Part shown: positions 1 to 10,139 of the stretch, piece by piece | Numbering within the stretch: the stretch's first letter is position 1 | Layout: each line of letters starts with the position of its first letter | Assembly: GCF_000142905.1 (NCBI RefSeq) | Contig: NW_013657634.1 | Location: 268,318-304,656, forward strand | Direction: 5' to 3' | DNA length: 36,339 nt | From: Thecamonas trahens ATCC 50062 | Taxonomy: Eukaryota; Apusozoa; Apusomonadida; Apusomonadidae | Notes under the pieces: generated by a model | Database searches by the model: none | The model's input: only the letters and a program-made list of their open reading frames with translations | Told to the model about the DNA's origin: nothing | Position numbers and translations under genes: made by a program

Positions 1-711
1 GGGGGGGGGGTGGGGTGGCGTACCTTGCGGGCAATGTCCTCGGCTTCGCGAGCGACCACATCTTCCACCACGTGCTGCTTAGATGGCTTGCCGCCCATAG
101 TGGTGTGGTGGTGTGGTGGTGTGGTGGTGTGGTGGTGTGGTGGTGTGGTGTGGGTGGTGTGCGGGTGGAGTATGGGTGGAGTATGGGTGGAGTATGGCGT
201 CGTCACGTGTTGCGGTCGTCATGGTGTGGCTTGTTGTTGATGATGATGGTGATGACCATGATGATGGTAATCATTATGATCTTTATGGCGACGATCATTC
301 ATAGGTTGTGGTACATGTAGTGGCTCTGTCGAGTGCGTGGTCTCCTATCACAGTGTCTGGTGCTGCGCTCCCGAGCGCTGGCTAGAGTGTAGCCTGGCTC
401 TCGACGCGGGGTATGGCCAAAGCTGCGACATGCACCGCATACTTGCTCTGCCATCTCCTTCTCCACCTTCTGTCGGTATTTGATCTCTGCTCTGCAGGCT
501 TTCTGACAACTTCTCGCGGCTAGAAGCGTACCTCCACCAGGCGATGATGATGATCATCACCCTACGGCAGTGATGGTGACGACGTCCTTCCAATCCTGTT
601 TGTGGTTGCAAGTAATCGAAAAAATGAACCCAGGAGAACGAATAGCAATGACAAAGGACCAAGTGGAGGGCGAGAGAGAGACAGAGCCACCACTCGACTC
701 CAGCCCGCACC
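1..711. other. Intergenic/5' flank with simple repeats, no gene seen
   Basis: The first bases are a G run. Positions 101-148 hold six copies of an 8-bp unit (TGGTGTGG), followed at about 164-196 by three copies of a 12-bp unit (GGTGGAGTATGG). The open frames here are translations of these repeats and look nothing like proteins. From 300 to 711 I see no convincing gene. This is probably the upstream region of the vault protein gene whose start codon is at 712. Confidence 0.6.
101..196. repeat. Minisatellite: 8-bp (x6) then 12-bp (x3) GT/GGA-rich units
   Basis: Six uninterrupted TGGTGTGG units run from 101 to 148. They degrade and then give way to three GGTGGAGTATGG-type units around 164-196. 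All units are G-rich on the + strand. Confidence 0.85.
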
Positions 712-3523
712 ATGTCGTCGCAGCCTTCGGTACGCAGCCACAGCACCCGCCCTCCCCACACATACGCACACACACAAGCACTACAAGCACTACACGCTAC
801 TCCCTCCCAACCTCCCCCCCTCCTCCCCCCCCTTTTACCCCATTCCCCCCCCTCCCCTCCTTCCCCCCCCCCTCGCCCCGTCCCCCTCCCCCTCCACCTG
901 GCAATGGAAAGAAAGCCCCTCAGCGTTCCTTCCACCCCTTCCCCACCCTCCACAGGTCATTCGTGTCCCGCCGTTCTCGTACATCCACATTCTGGATAAC
1001 AATGTCAATGTGACGTCGATTGTGGCAGGGCCGCGGACGTACACTCGCCCGGATCATGTCCGGGTTGTGCTGGGGCCAGAGAAGATGATTACCATTCCGC
1101 CTCGGCACTACTGTGTGGTGGGTAACCCGGTGGTTCGCGATGACGGGGGCAACCCGGTGGTGGACGAATACGGGCAGTACAAGCTGCGGTTTGGCGACGA
1201 GGAGGTCCGCGAGGCGCAGGACCGTTTCCCGCTGTACCCGGGCGAGTCGCTGGTGACAGGCGTGACGCAGATGCCGGTGATCGAGACGAACACGGCGATG
1301 CTGCTGCGGGCCAAGCGCGATTTTAAGCAGACGCTTGCCGACGGCGCGACTGTCGACCGCATTGCCGGTGAGGAGTGGCTTGTTCGTGGGCCGACCGTGT
1401 TCAAGCCGATGGTGGAGGCCGAGTATGTGCGGACGGTGGAGGCGACGGTGGTGCGGCCGAACCAGGCGCTGCGTCTGCGTGCACGGCGCGACTGCATCGA
1501 CGCCAATGGGGTGCAGCGGCGGACGGGCGAGGAGTGGCAGCTGCGGTCCGAGGGCGCATACCTGCCGTCCGTTCACGAGGTGGTTGTCGACGTTGTCTCG
1601 GCGTATGTGCTGACCGAGAAAACGGCGCTGCACCTTCGTGCGACGCGCAACTTTGACGACGCGCTCGGAGTGAGCCGCCGGGCCGGCGAGGAGTGGTTGG
1701 TCACGCTCGCCGACGCCGACCAGTACATCCCGGATGTGTACGAGGCTGTGGTGGGCCAGATCGAGATCACGACGCTGACGAACCGGCAGTACTGCGTGGT
1801 GGTGGACCCTGTCGACGCGAAGACCGGTCGGCAGCGGTTCGGGCACCGCGAGGTGCGGATCGGCGAGCGGTCGTTCTTCCTCAACCCAGGCGAGCGACTC
1901 GAGTCGGGCATCGAGGACGTGTACGTGCTCGGCGAGGACGAGGCGCTGGTGATCCGCGCCAACCAGGCGTTTGACGACGTGGTGGCGAGCCGCGGCGCCG
2001 ACGGGGCGGTGACCGAGACAACGGTGGCGCGGACGCCCGGCGACCTGTGGATGATCATGGGCCCGCGCGAGTACTTTCCGCGGGTCGAGGTCTCTGTTGT
2101 TGACGTCCGGCGGGCGATTCCGCTCGACGACAACGAGGGCATCTACGTCCGCAACATCACGTCTGGCGAGGTGACGGTTGTCTCGGGCGAGAGCTACATG
2201 ATCCGCGAGGACGAGGAGCTGTGGCGCAAGGAGCTGCCGGCCGACGTGGAGGCGCTGCTGGCCAACGCTGCGACGCGCGACCCGCTGGCAGACCGGCACG
2301 CCCGCGGCAACGACGACAACACCTCGGCGTCGGGTCGCGACATGACGCGGGCGGTGACGTTCCGGGTCCCGCACAACGCGGCGGTGCAGATCTACGACTA
2401 CAAGCTCAAGGAGTCGCGGGTGGTGTTTGGCCCGGACCTTGTACTGCTCCGGCCGGACGAGCAGTTTACGCCGATCTGCCTCTCGGGTGACAAGCCGAAG
2501 CGGCCGAACGTGATCAAGTCGCTCGCGCTGCTGCTCGGCCCGGACTTTGCAACAGACATCATCACGGTGGAGACGTCGGACCACGCCCGGCTCTCGCTGC
2601 AGCTCTCGTACAACTGGCACTTTGACGTCGACCGGTCGTCGCCCGAGTCGGTCCGCAAGCTCTTTTCGATCTCGGACTTTGTGGGCGACATGTGCAAGCG
2701 CATCGCGTCTCGGGTCCGTGGCGCTGTGGCGCAGGTTCCGTTTGACGTCTTCCACAAGACCTCGGCGACGCTCATTCCCGCGGCCCTGTTTGGGCAGGAC
2801 GACGAGGGCAACGTCGGCAGCTACTACAAGTTCCCGGGCAACAACCTGGTCATCACCTCGATTGACATCCAGTCGGTGGAGCCGGTCGACCAGCGGACGC
2901 GCGACTCGCTCCAAAAGTCGGTCCAGCTCGCCATCCAGATCACCACCGCCTCGCAGGAGGCGACGGCCAAGCACAACGCCGCCCGCGTCGAGCAGGAGGC
3001 CCGCGGCGCGCTCGAGCGCCAGCGCATCCAGGACGAGGTCCGCGCCGAGGAGTCGCGCAAGGAGCTGCTCTCGCTCAAGGCCCTCTCTGCCGCCGTCGCC
3101 TCGTCCGGCCAGGCCACCGCAGAGGCCAAGGCCCGCGCTGAGGCCGCCAAGATTGCTGGCGAGTCGTCGCTCGAGGAAGCCAAGCTCAAGGTCAAGGCCC
3201 AGGAGATCGAGTCCACCGCCGAGCTTGCCCGCCTCGTCGCCCACCAGAACGCAGAGGTCGACCACATGCGCAAGCTCAACGAGCTCGAGGTCGCCAAGGC
3301 CCGTGCAGAGGCCGACATTGAGACCAAGCGCTGGGTCGAGTCGGTCGCCGCCCTCGGCCCCGAGACCATCCGCGACCTTGCTCGCGCCGGCCCCGAGACC
3401 CAGGTCGCGCTCCTCAAGTCGCTTGGTATCTCGTCGGTCCTCGTCACCGACGGCAACTCGCCCATCAACCTCTTCAACACCGCCTCGGGTCTCATCGGCT
3501 CGGGTGCCGGCGCTGACCAGTAG
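712..3523 (+). CDS. MVP: Major vault protein (two exons)
   Basis: Main shell protein of the vault, the large cytoplasmic ribonucleoprotein barrel. I read it as exon 1 at 712-729 (MSSQPS), intron 730-955 and exon 2 at 956-3523, giving 861 residues against about 890 in human. The splice joins in phase 0 into VIRVPPFSYIHILD, the conserved MVP beginning. About eight N-terminal MVP repeats of roughly 55 residues follow, with hallmarks such as PPRHYCVV, FPLYPGE and AGEEWLV. Next come the SPFH-like shoulder domain (from about residue 469, VPHNAAVQIYDY) and the long Ala/Glu/Arg-rich cap helix (from about 669). The end, SPINLFNTASGL, matches the family C-terminus. The ATG at 712 has good context (CACCATG). 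A longer in-frame start near 602 would merely translate the intron. The stop lies 69 bp from that of the convergent gene. Confidence 0.95.
730..955 (+). other. Intron of the major vault protein gene
   Basis: Donor GTACGC follows codon 6 and acceptor CCTCCACAG precedes GTC ATT. It is phase 0 and 226 bp long. The interior starts CA-rich and is then overwhelmingly pyrimidine with long C runs on the coding strand. Splicing is required to attach a start codon to the conserved N-terminus without a 100-residue Pro/Thr-rich stretch. Confidence 0.85.
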
Positions 3524-3592
3524 ATGCGTCGATTTGCGATTGAATGCTTCCCCCCACCCTTGTCCGACCATCATTGACTTTACTGTCCCAGC

Positions 3593-5988
3593 CTACAGCT
3601 CCTGCTTGCGCGCCGCCATTGCTGCCTGAGCGGCGGCGAGCGCGGCGGCATACGCGTCGTCGGCGTTGGCGCCGTCGTTGGCGGCAGATCCGGCGCTGTC
3701 TGTGGCGTCAAAGTCGTCGAGCTCACCGGCTGCCGCCGCGGCGTCGTCGCCGTCCTCATAGTCAAAGTCATCGAGCGACTCGGCGCCAAGGACGGCCGCG
3801 TCGGGAAGCGGCAGTGTTCGCTCGCGGCCGCGGGCAACCCGGTCGACAAACTGGGCAACAGCATCGGGTTTGAGGGCGCCGACGTAGACCGCGTACCGAG
3901 CCTTGGCCGGATCGAGAACAACCAGGGCCGGGAAGCCAAACTCCAAGTGCAGCGCTTCGTTGAACGACAGGTGGTGCGACTTGAGCCAGACTGGGCGAAC
4001 AGAGGTGGCCTTGGCCTTGCCCGCCGCCGCGCGGAGCAGGCCGCGGTACCGCAGGTTGTCCTGTGCAAACTCGGCACCGGGCGCAGCATCAAGGACCATC
4101 AGCAGGCACATGCCGGACGACTTGTCAAGGCAGGCCTGGGAGAGCCCGTCCTGATCGGCGGCGTAGGCGAGCGGAAGCGGCTTGGCCTTGGCCTTGGCCT
4201 TACTCTTGGTCTTGGTCTTGGCCTTAGCCTTGGTCTGCCCGGGCACCTCGCCGTTCTCGATCATCTCGACCTCGGCCAGGAGCTGGTTCATAAACGCACG
4301 CAGGTGCTTGAGCTTGTACGGGCCCTGATAAGGGATGAACCGGATCTGGGCGCGGTCGCCACCAAACGAGCCGGCGACAAGCAGGGCCGGGAATGACTCG
4401 ATCGAGTCCATGCCGGCGATGAACTGGGTGTTTTCGGCTGGAATCTGGGCAAAAAACAGCTTCCCACGGTAGTCGCGGGCGAGGATCTTGTACATGGTCG
4501 AGACGGTCTCGGCCTCGGAGAACAGAATGACCTTGGGCGTCGCCAGGTTATGCTGGAAAAACGCCGAGGTCGCCTCCTGGGTCTTGAGCTGCATCACATA
4601 GTTGGGCACGAAGCTCAACGCCCACTCGTAGAGCGGCTTGGCCTCGCGCGGCCCATCGTAGCGCACCGGCTTGCGCTTGGCGTTGAGCGGAAAAGCAACG
4701 AGTGCCGACTCGCCGGGCGCAAGGCTGTCCATGCCGTACTTGGCTGCGAGCTTGGGCTCAGCCTCGACATCAACCAGTCCAGTGTGGATCTTGGAGACTA
4801 GCTTGCGCGAGACCTTGTCCCACAGCGGCCTGCCAGCAGGCTCGCTGGTGTAGCTCGCGTGGCCCGCGTCGCGGACAAACTCGATGACCCACGCAATGTC
4901 CTCCACAAGGACTCGCTCGGTAAAAGCCGGCTTGTCGAGGATCTCGTAGCCAGGGCGGGCGGCCTCAGCCTCGGCCTTGGCGCGCGCGGCTTCGGCCTTG
5001 GCCTTGGCAGCCTCGGCCTTGGCGGCCTTGCGCGCCGCGCGCGCCGCGCGCGCCTCTTCCTTGGACAACGGCTTGACGTGTTCAACCTCGAGGCCATGCT
5101 CGGCCGCCACGTCGTCGACAAATGGTGGAGGACACCCAGAGTGATTTTGCCGTCGCGGCCGTCGCGGGCGGCGAGGACGGCGCCACTCACCGGGTCGATG
5201 GCCAGCAGGCCGACCTTTTCCAGCGGCGCACCGCTTCCGCCGTACCGGTGCCACACCGCGGCCATGGCCTCTGGCTTGGAGATACATGCCACACTCACAG
5301 CACCGCGGTGCTTGAATGCCAACATATCGAGAGCAATGAGCGGCTCGTCGCGCAGAAGAAGCACCAGCGGACCGTCAGTCGAATCCTTGGGCAGGGCGTC
5401 CTTGGCCACGACGCCGTCGGCCAGGCCACCGGCGAGCAGCGCAGCCGTATCGGCCTCAAACTGCTCGCGAAGGATGCCCGCCAGCCACTTGGCCACCAGC
5501 GCCTCGGAGAACTGTTCGGCGGTGTAGCGGACGGGCGACTTGTATGCGGCGCCTGCGGCATACGGATTGACCTTGAGCGCGGTAAAGGCATGCAAGGTCG
5601 GCAAAGTGGGAACCTTGTATGCCTTGAGCGTCTTGGCCGATGCCTCTGAATGCCGCACAATGCCGTAGCGGACTCCGATCTTGGCCATTCTTGGCGCAGC
5701 GCGGGTGAGCTGGGCCTCCAGCTGCGGACAGACCTTGCACATCTCGGCATCGCCGACATACAGAACCAGCCAGACCTCTGAATGCGGCGCCTTGATGACC
5801 ATCTCGTCAAAGTTGTCATCATTAAGCTCGACCAGTCCGCCCGCCTTGCCGGCCTTGCCCGCCTTGCCCGCCTTGCCGGCCTTGCCCTCTGCGCACTCGA
5901 CGGTCAGCACCAGGCCGACCAGGCCGACCATGGCCAGCAGGACCAGTACCCCTGCAGCCGTCCTCCGCATTGTCTGTCGTCGTGCCAT
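3593..5988 (-). CDS. ER multi-thioredoxin protein, PDIA6/P5-like, with one frame break
   Basis: Probable ER-lumenal thiol oxidoreductase or chaperone. The start (5988) gives a signal peptide (about residues 1-33) and then five GKA units. A thioredoxin domain follows with active site C84-K-V-C87 and the cis-Pro segment KVPTLPTLHAF. After an Ala/Lys/Glu-rich linker comes a second thioredoxin-like region (about 346-575) with no CxxC where one is expected. The C-terminal domain (about 606-715) resembles the non-catalytic b domain of P5 (EFGFPALVVLDPAKARYAVY). An Asp/Ala-rich tail ends in KQEL, a KDEL-type retrieval signal. The frame changes at 5120-5122 (TTT on the coding strand). Adding one base joins VLHH to FVDDVAAEHG and gives 798 residues. 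No plausible GT-AG intron spans the break. Calls of signal, fold and retention are strong; the exact PDI subfamily is inferred. Confidence 0.8.
4156..4235 (-). repeat. Lys/Ala codon repeat in the PDI-like gene
   Basis: Repeated GGCCTTG/GTCTTG hexamers (+ strand) encode an alternating Lys-Ala/Thr-Lys linker between the second thioredoxin-like region and the C-terminal P5-like domain. It stays in frame and is probably a flexible basic linker. Confidence 0.6.
5840..5888 (-). repeat. 9-bp coding repeat (GKA x5) after the signal peptide
   Basis: Tandem 9-bp units (GCCTTGCCG/C on the + strand) encode Gly-Lys-Ala five times directly after the predicted signal peptide cleavage zone. The unit length keeps frame, so copy number could vary without breaking the gene. 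Confidence 0.8.
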
Positions 5989-6513
5989 GGAGGGGTGGAG
6001 TAGAGAGGTGTGTGGGTGGTGGGGGTGAGGGGGTTGGGGGTGGTGGGGGTCTTCGTGAATGTTGGTGCGTTGGTGGTGAGGTCAGCAGGGACGGGGGGGG
6101 GAGGGGGAGGGGAGGGGGGGGGGGCATCATATGAGCCCACCCACACATACATACATACATACATACATACATACATACATACATGCGTATGTGTATACTT
6201 ACGTTTTCACACGCACATGTGTGCGCACCTCTCTGATCACACACCCCTCCCATGTCTTCCTCCTCCCACGCGATCATCATCGCCTCAATCACCATCGCAG
6301 GCTGCAGAGGTAGGCCACATGACGATGACGGGCTGGCAGATATACCATCGCACATGACCAGCATCACTGGCCACTTACACCTTCCGGCGGTCGGTCCGGC
6401 CGATGCCACGCGGGTGACTTGGTCCCCCCCCAAAGGCTCAGCACTGTGTCGACCGACACGGCTGGTCACGACACGCGACTCGTGGCCACAGTACCGATAG
6501 ACAAACAGGTGAC
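5989..6513. other. Divergent promoter region with G-rich tracts and CATA microsatellite
   Basis: This 525-bp spacer separates the divergent PDI-like and ALG9 genes. It contains several G-rich runs (about 6020-6050 and 6090-6124), which are C-rich on the PDI-like coding strand, and a (CATA) microsatellite. I see no TATA box that I would defend and no gene. Confidence 0.6.
6146..6184. repeat. (CATA)n microsatellite, about 9-10 units
   Basis: Nearly perfect CATA tetranucleotide repeat of about 39 bp, bounded by a G-homopolymer region on one side and a GT/CA-rich stretch on the other. Confidence 0.95.
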
Positions 6514-8379
6514 ATGGGTCGGTACTACCGGGTATGGAGCCCAAGCAGTGGGACGTTCCGCAAGGCACTGCTTGTGGCGCTTGTGATGGCTGTCTTCATG
6601 GCACCCATTCCCGACTGTGACGAGGTGTTCAACTACTGGGAGCCGCTCCACTACCTCATCCATGGCACCGGTCTGCAGACATGGGAGTACGCCTCGCAGT
6701 ATGCCCTCCGCTCGTATGCTTATCTCCTGGCTCATGCGCCACCTCTGGCTCTTCCTCTGGTGCTTAATGCTACTATTGGCTTGGGATCGCTCGCTGATGG
6801 CCGTCACTACCCTTCGGCTCCTGTGGCTGACTCGGCATGGGCTCCCGTCTGGACACGCTCGCTCCCGGGTGATGCCAACGTCAAGCTCCTGCAGTTCTTT
6901 GCCCTCCGCCTGGTTCTTGTCATTCTTGCCATATACGTTTTCTCGGCATTGTACTATGTCCTCGCGCAGCGGCTGCGTTTCTCCCACATTCCGATCTTTG
7001 TCCTCGTCTTTATGGCCCTCGCCCCGGGCCTCTTCCTCGCTGTCCCGGCCTTTGTTCCCTCATCAACTGCCATGGTCGCGCTCACTGCCGCATACGCCGC
7101 GTTTCTGGATCGCCGCGAGGCGCTAGCGGTGGCGCTTGTCGGTGTCGCCGGCCTTGTTGCCTGGCCCTTTGCCGCTTGGGCCGGCGTTCCCATCGCGCTG
7201 CACATGATGTTCCTCGGCCCGTCGCCGCTACCGATTGTCCGCCGCGTCGTCAAGTTTGTCGGCTTTGCTCTCCTCGCCGGCACCGTGCTCATCGGCCTCC
7301 TTCTTGCCATTGACTCGTCGTTCTACGGGTCTCCGGTCCTCGCCCCGCTCAACATTGTGATGTACAACGTGCTCGCCACCGCTGCCTCTGGCGGCGGCTC
7401 GGAGCTCTACGGTACCGAGCCGTGGCACTACTATATCCGCAACGGCATCGTCAACTTTAACCTTGCATTTGTCCTCGGCCTGCTTGGTCCGTTCCTCACT
7501 GTCCTCCCCGGCTGGCTCAGCCACTACAACCTTGTCTGCGGCCCGTCCCCGGCGTTCCGCTCTCGGCTCGCGGCGTACTTGTGGTCGATCTGGGCCTGGC
7601 TCGGCCTCATGCTCGCCCAGCCGCACAAGGAGGAGCGGTTCCTCTACCCGATCTATCCCGCGCTCTGTGTGTCGGCAGCTGTGACGCTTGCCTGCGGCGC
7701 ATCGCTCCTCGACAGTGTGCTGGCCAAGTGCAGCGGCGACGGTGACGCCGGCAGCAGCGCCGATGACGACGACGGCAAGGCTGCGTTTGTCACCCGCGCC
7801 TCGCTCACTTCGACGCTGGTGTGGATGATCTTGGCGCTCTTTGCCCTGCTCGCTGTCTCGCGGTCGGTGGTGATGGTGGTGGGCTACGGTGCGCCGCTCG
7901 AGGTCTACACCCATCTTGCCAACACCGAGTTTGATCCGGCGTTCCGCGCCGCGCTTCCGGTCAACGCCTCGGTCGCCGTCTGCGTCGGCAAAGAGTGGTA
8001 CCGCTTCCCGTCCCACTTTTTCTTCCCGGACGCCCGTTTCGCGCTCCATTTTATCGACGGTGGCTTTGGCGGCCTTCTCCCGCAGGCGTACGCGCCGTAT
8101 CCGGACGGGCTCAGCCGGCACGTGCCAGCCATGAACGATCGCAACGCCGCCGAGCCTTCTCGGTACGTTGCCGTCGACAACTGTGCCTACGTGGTCGATC
8201 TAGTCCTCTCGCCCGCCGACGACCTCGCTGCCCGCCAGCCAGAGACCTGGACCACTATTCTCGAGGTTCCGTTCCTCGACGCCGACGCCACGCCGGCATG
8301 GGCGCGCGCGTTCTATATCCCGTTCGTCGGGCCCCGCGCTATGGCATGGAAGCCGTACACCGTCTTCCGTCACAAGTGA
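6514..8379 (+). CDS. ALG9: ALG9-type alpha-1,2-mannosyltransferase (GT22)
   Basis: ER membrane enzyme that uses dolichyl-phosphate-mannose to add alpha-1,2-linked mannoses to the lumenal lipid-linked oligosaccharide used for N-glycosylation. The protein has 621 residues, close to human ALG9. The N-terminal lumenal loop has the GT22 acidic motif DCDEVFNYWEPLHYL followed by QTWEYASQYALRSYAYL, both characteristic of ALG9 rather than ALG12 or PIG-B. Around residue 375 the second family signature reads HKEERFLYPIYP. Many hydrophobic segments between them fit a multi-pass ER protein. The start at 6514 lies just before the first hydrophobic segment, as in relatives. The gene is uninterrupted with no intron. 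Its stop is 17 bp from that of the convergent F-box gene. Confidence 0.93.
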   Translation: MGRYYRVWSPSSGTFRKALLVALVMAVFMAPIPDCDEVFNYWEPLHYLIHGTGLQTWEYASQYALRSYAYLLAHAPPLALPLVLNATIGLGSLADGRHYPSAPVADSAWAPVWTRSLPGDANVKLLQFFALRLVLVILAIYVFSALYYVLAQRLRFSHIPIFVLVFMALAPGLFLAVPAFVPSSTAMVALTAAYAAFLDRREALAVALVGVAGLVAWPFAAWAGVPIALHMMFLGPSPLPIVRRVVKFVGFALLAGTVLIGLLLAIDSSFYGSPVLAPLNIVMYNVLATAASGGGSELYGTEPWHYYIRNGIVNFNLAFVLGLLGPFLTVLPGWLSHYNLVCGPSPAFRSRLAAYLWSIWAWLGLMLAQPHKEERFLYPIYPALCVSAAVTLACGASLLDSVLAKCSGDGDAGSSADDDDGKAAFVTRASLTSTLVWMILALFALLAVSRSVVMVVGYGAPLEVYTHLANTEFDPAFRAALPVNASVAVCVGKEWYRFPSHFFFPDARFALHFIDGGFGGLLPQAYAPYPDGLSRHVPAMNDRNAAEPSRYVAVDNCAYVVDLVLSPADDLAARQPETWTTILEVPFLDADATPAWARAFYIPFVGPRAMAWKPYTVFRHK

Positions 8380-8396
8380 ACGCGCGGTGCTTACCG

Positions 8397-9824
8397 TCAG
8401 ACCCAGACATGCAGGCCGGCCGACGACGCCGTGGCCAGCGCCACGTTGCGGGCGGTGAGCGCGAGCACGTCTTCGCCGCGGGCCACCCTGCCCTTGGCCG
8501 TCTTGGGAATGCCGTACGTCGCAGTCGGCGTGGTCACCTCGCCCGCCAGCCAGCTCGCCATCGGCACAGCCGCCACCGTTCCGTCGTACGAGACGCTTGC
8601 AAGGCTGAACGCGTTGCCCGCCAGCGATGAGACCGCCGAGCTGTGGTACCGCGCGTTGACCGTCGGCCCGGCGTGCGGCGCCCGCGTGTCGATGGCGTAC
8701 ACGGCATTGTGCGGACGGCCGACCGAAACAACCAGCGTTTGACCATCGCCGCTCGACGAGAGAATCGGCAGCTCGAGTGCGTGGACGCCTGCGGCGAGGG
8801 CCAGCTCGAGCGCAGGCTCGCGCGCTGGTGCGCGCAGGTCCCAGCACCGCACGTACTTGTCGAGCGAGCCCGAGTAGAGGACCGATGGTGCCGCCGGATC
8901 AAAGGCCAGTGCGCGGACCGAGCCGCGATGCGGAAGCGTCCGCAGAGCGGCGTCGGGCGAGTTGACGTCAAACACCAGCGCCGAGTTGTCGTCCTGCCCA
9001 CCGCCCGACACGACCCATGGCCGCTGCGCACACGCCGCGAGCGCAAAGACCGAGTCGGCATGGCCGGTCAGAGTCGCCACCGGCGACGCAGTCTCCAGAT
9101 CAAACACTAGTGAGCCGCCCAGCTGGCGACCGAGGCCGAGCGCCACCAGACTCGGCGCGCCCGGCAGGAGACACATCGAGTTGACGGCGTCGCGGTCGGC
9201 AACCTGGACTGCGGTCGGGACGAGCTCGACTGGCGAGCGCCGCCCACGGTCGCCACGGGTACTGCTCCGATTACTTAGCGGTGTGGTGAGGAGCACGCCG
9301 CGCTTGCATCCGGCGAGCAGTACGTCCATTGCCGCGTGATGGGCCAGGCAGCGGGCGTGGACATCGTCAGCCAGCGCCACTCGCTCCATGGATGCGGCGG
9401 CGTCCGGACGCGCCAGCCGGCTCAGCACCCGCATGGTAAGCCCGTACCGAACAAACCACTCGCTCTCGCGAGAGTCGCTGTCCTCGTCACGCCCATCAGA
9501 GCCGCCACTCGTCACGCATCCGTCGCCCATCAGCGGCGCAAGCTCGCAGGCGTACCGTCGTCGCCACAGTAGCGAGTCGGTAGCGAGCCGGCGCCAGTCG
9601 CGCGAGGCGCAGGAGAGGGCAAGGAGGTCACGAGTCGGCAGAAACTCGCAGATGTACAGCCTTAGCTCGTCAGGAAACCGGTCTATCATTGTGGTGGTTG
9701 GAAACGACGTCCAGCCGCTCTTGGGGCTCTCGGTGTGGCGACGAGTGGCTCTGTCCGTGGATGGGATCGGCCGGCGGAGGCGGGCGACAGGGATCCGAGC
9801 CGATGCAGCTATCGCCATAGTCAT
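8397..9824 (-). CDS. F-box and WD40-repeat protein
   Basis: Likely substrate-recognition subunit of an SCF (Skp1-cullin-F-box) ubiquitin ligase. The F-box lies at about residues 46-90, with DRFPDELRLYICEFLPTRDL followed by LSCASRDWRRLATDSLLWRR. The C-terminal two thirds contain WD40-type blades, for example AGHADSVFAL-like turns, RSVRALAF-like strands and YSGSLDKYVRCWDLRAP, ending in GLHVWV at the C-terminus. I count five or six recognisable blades, so the propeller may be degenerate. The long frame starts at 9824, but Met46 (9689, context ACAATGA) directly precedes the F-box and could be the real start. The extra N-terminus looks unconserved. The substrate cannot be deduced. The gene is divergent from the myosin gene across a minisatellite. 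Confidence 0.8.
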   Translation of the reverse strand: MTMAIAASARIPVARLRRPIPSTDRATRRHTESPKSGWTSFPTTTMIDRFPDELRLYICEFLPTRDLLALSCASRDWRRLATDSLLWRRRYACELAPLMGDGCVTSGGSDGRDEDSDSRESEWFVRYGLTMRVLSRLARPDAAASMERVALADDVHARCLAHHAAMDVLLAGCKRGVLLTTPLSNRSSTRGDRGRRSPVELVPTAVQVADRDAVNSMCLLPGAPSLVALGLGRQLGGSLVFDLETASPVATLTGHADSVFALAACAQRPWVVSGGGQDDNSALVFDVNSPDAALRTLPHRGSVRALAFDPAAPSVLYSGSLDKYVRCWDLRAPAREPALELALAAGVHALELPILSSSGDGQTLVVSVGRPHNAVYAIDTRAPHAGPTVNARYHSSAVSSLAGNAFSLASVSYDGTVAAVPMASWLAGEVTTPTATYGIPKTAKGRVARGEDVLALTARNVALATASSAGLHVWV

Positions 9825-10111
9825 GATTAGTCGTTGCCCATGGTTAGTCGTTGCCCATGGTTAGTCGTTGCCCATGGTTAGTCGTTGCCCATCATCAGTC
9901 ATTGCCCATCATCAGTCGTTGCCCATCATCAGTCGTTGCCCATCATCAGTCCTTGCCCATCATCAGTCCTTGCCCACCATCAGTCATTGCCCATCATCAG
10001 TCGTTGCCCATCATCAGTCGTTGCCCATCATCACTCGTTGCCCATCATCACTCGTTGCCCATCATCACTCGTTGCCCATCATCAGTCGTTGCCCATCATC
10101 AGTCATTGCCG
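9825..10111. repeat. 17-bp minisatellite, about 17 units
   Basis: Consecutive units of CATCATCAGTCGTTGCC with variants: three CATGGTTAGTCGTTGCC units come first, then CATCATCAGTC(A/G/C)TTGCC and CATCATCACTCGTTGCC types. Identical variants sit next to each other, which suggests local unit duplication. The period is not divisible by three and the unit has no stop on the + strand, so all three forward frames stay open. It occupies most of the spacer between the divergent F-box and myosin start codons. Confidence 0.97.
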
Positions 10112-10139
10112 CCATTCCAACGGCCCAACACCACGTCAC

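Noticed and set aside
602-955. In-frame upstream extension of the vault protein
   Set aside because: It translates the intron into a Pro/Thr/His-rich peptide. The GTACGC...CACAG splice restores the conserved start.
920-3574. 884-codon open frame antisense to the vault protein gene
   Set aside because: It mirrors a real GC3-biased gene, is Arg/His/Leu/Val-rich, and matches no family. Similar long antisense frames lie opposite several genes here.
5118-5290. Short intron explaining the PDI-like frame change
   Set aside because: No GT-AG pair of plausible length removes the break while keeping VLHH-FVDDVAAEHG. A single missing base explains it exactly.
9825-10111. CRISPR array
   Set aside because: The 17-bp units are directly contiguous with no spacers, and this is a eukaryotic genome.
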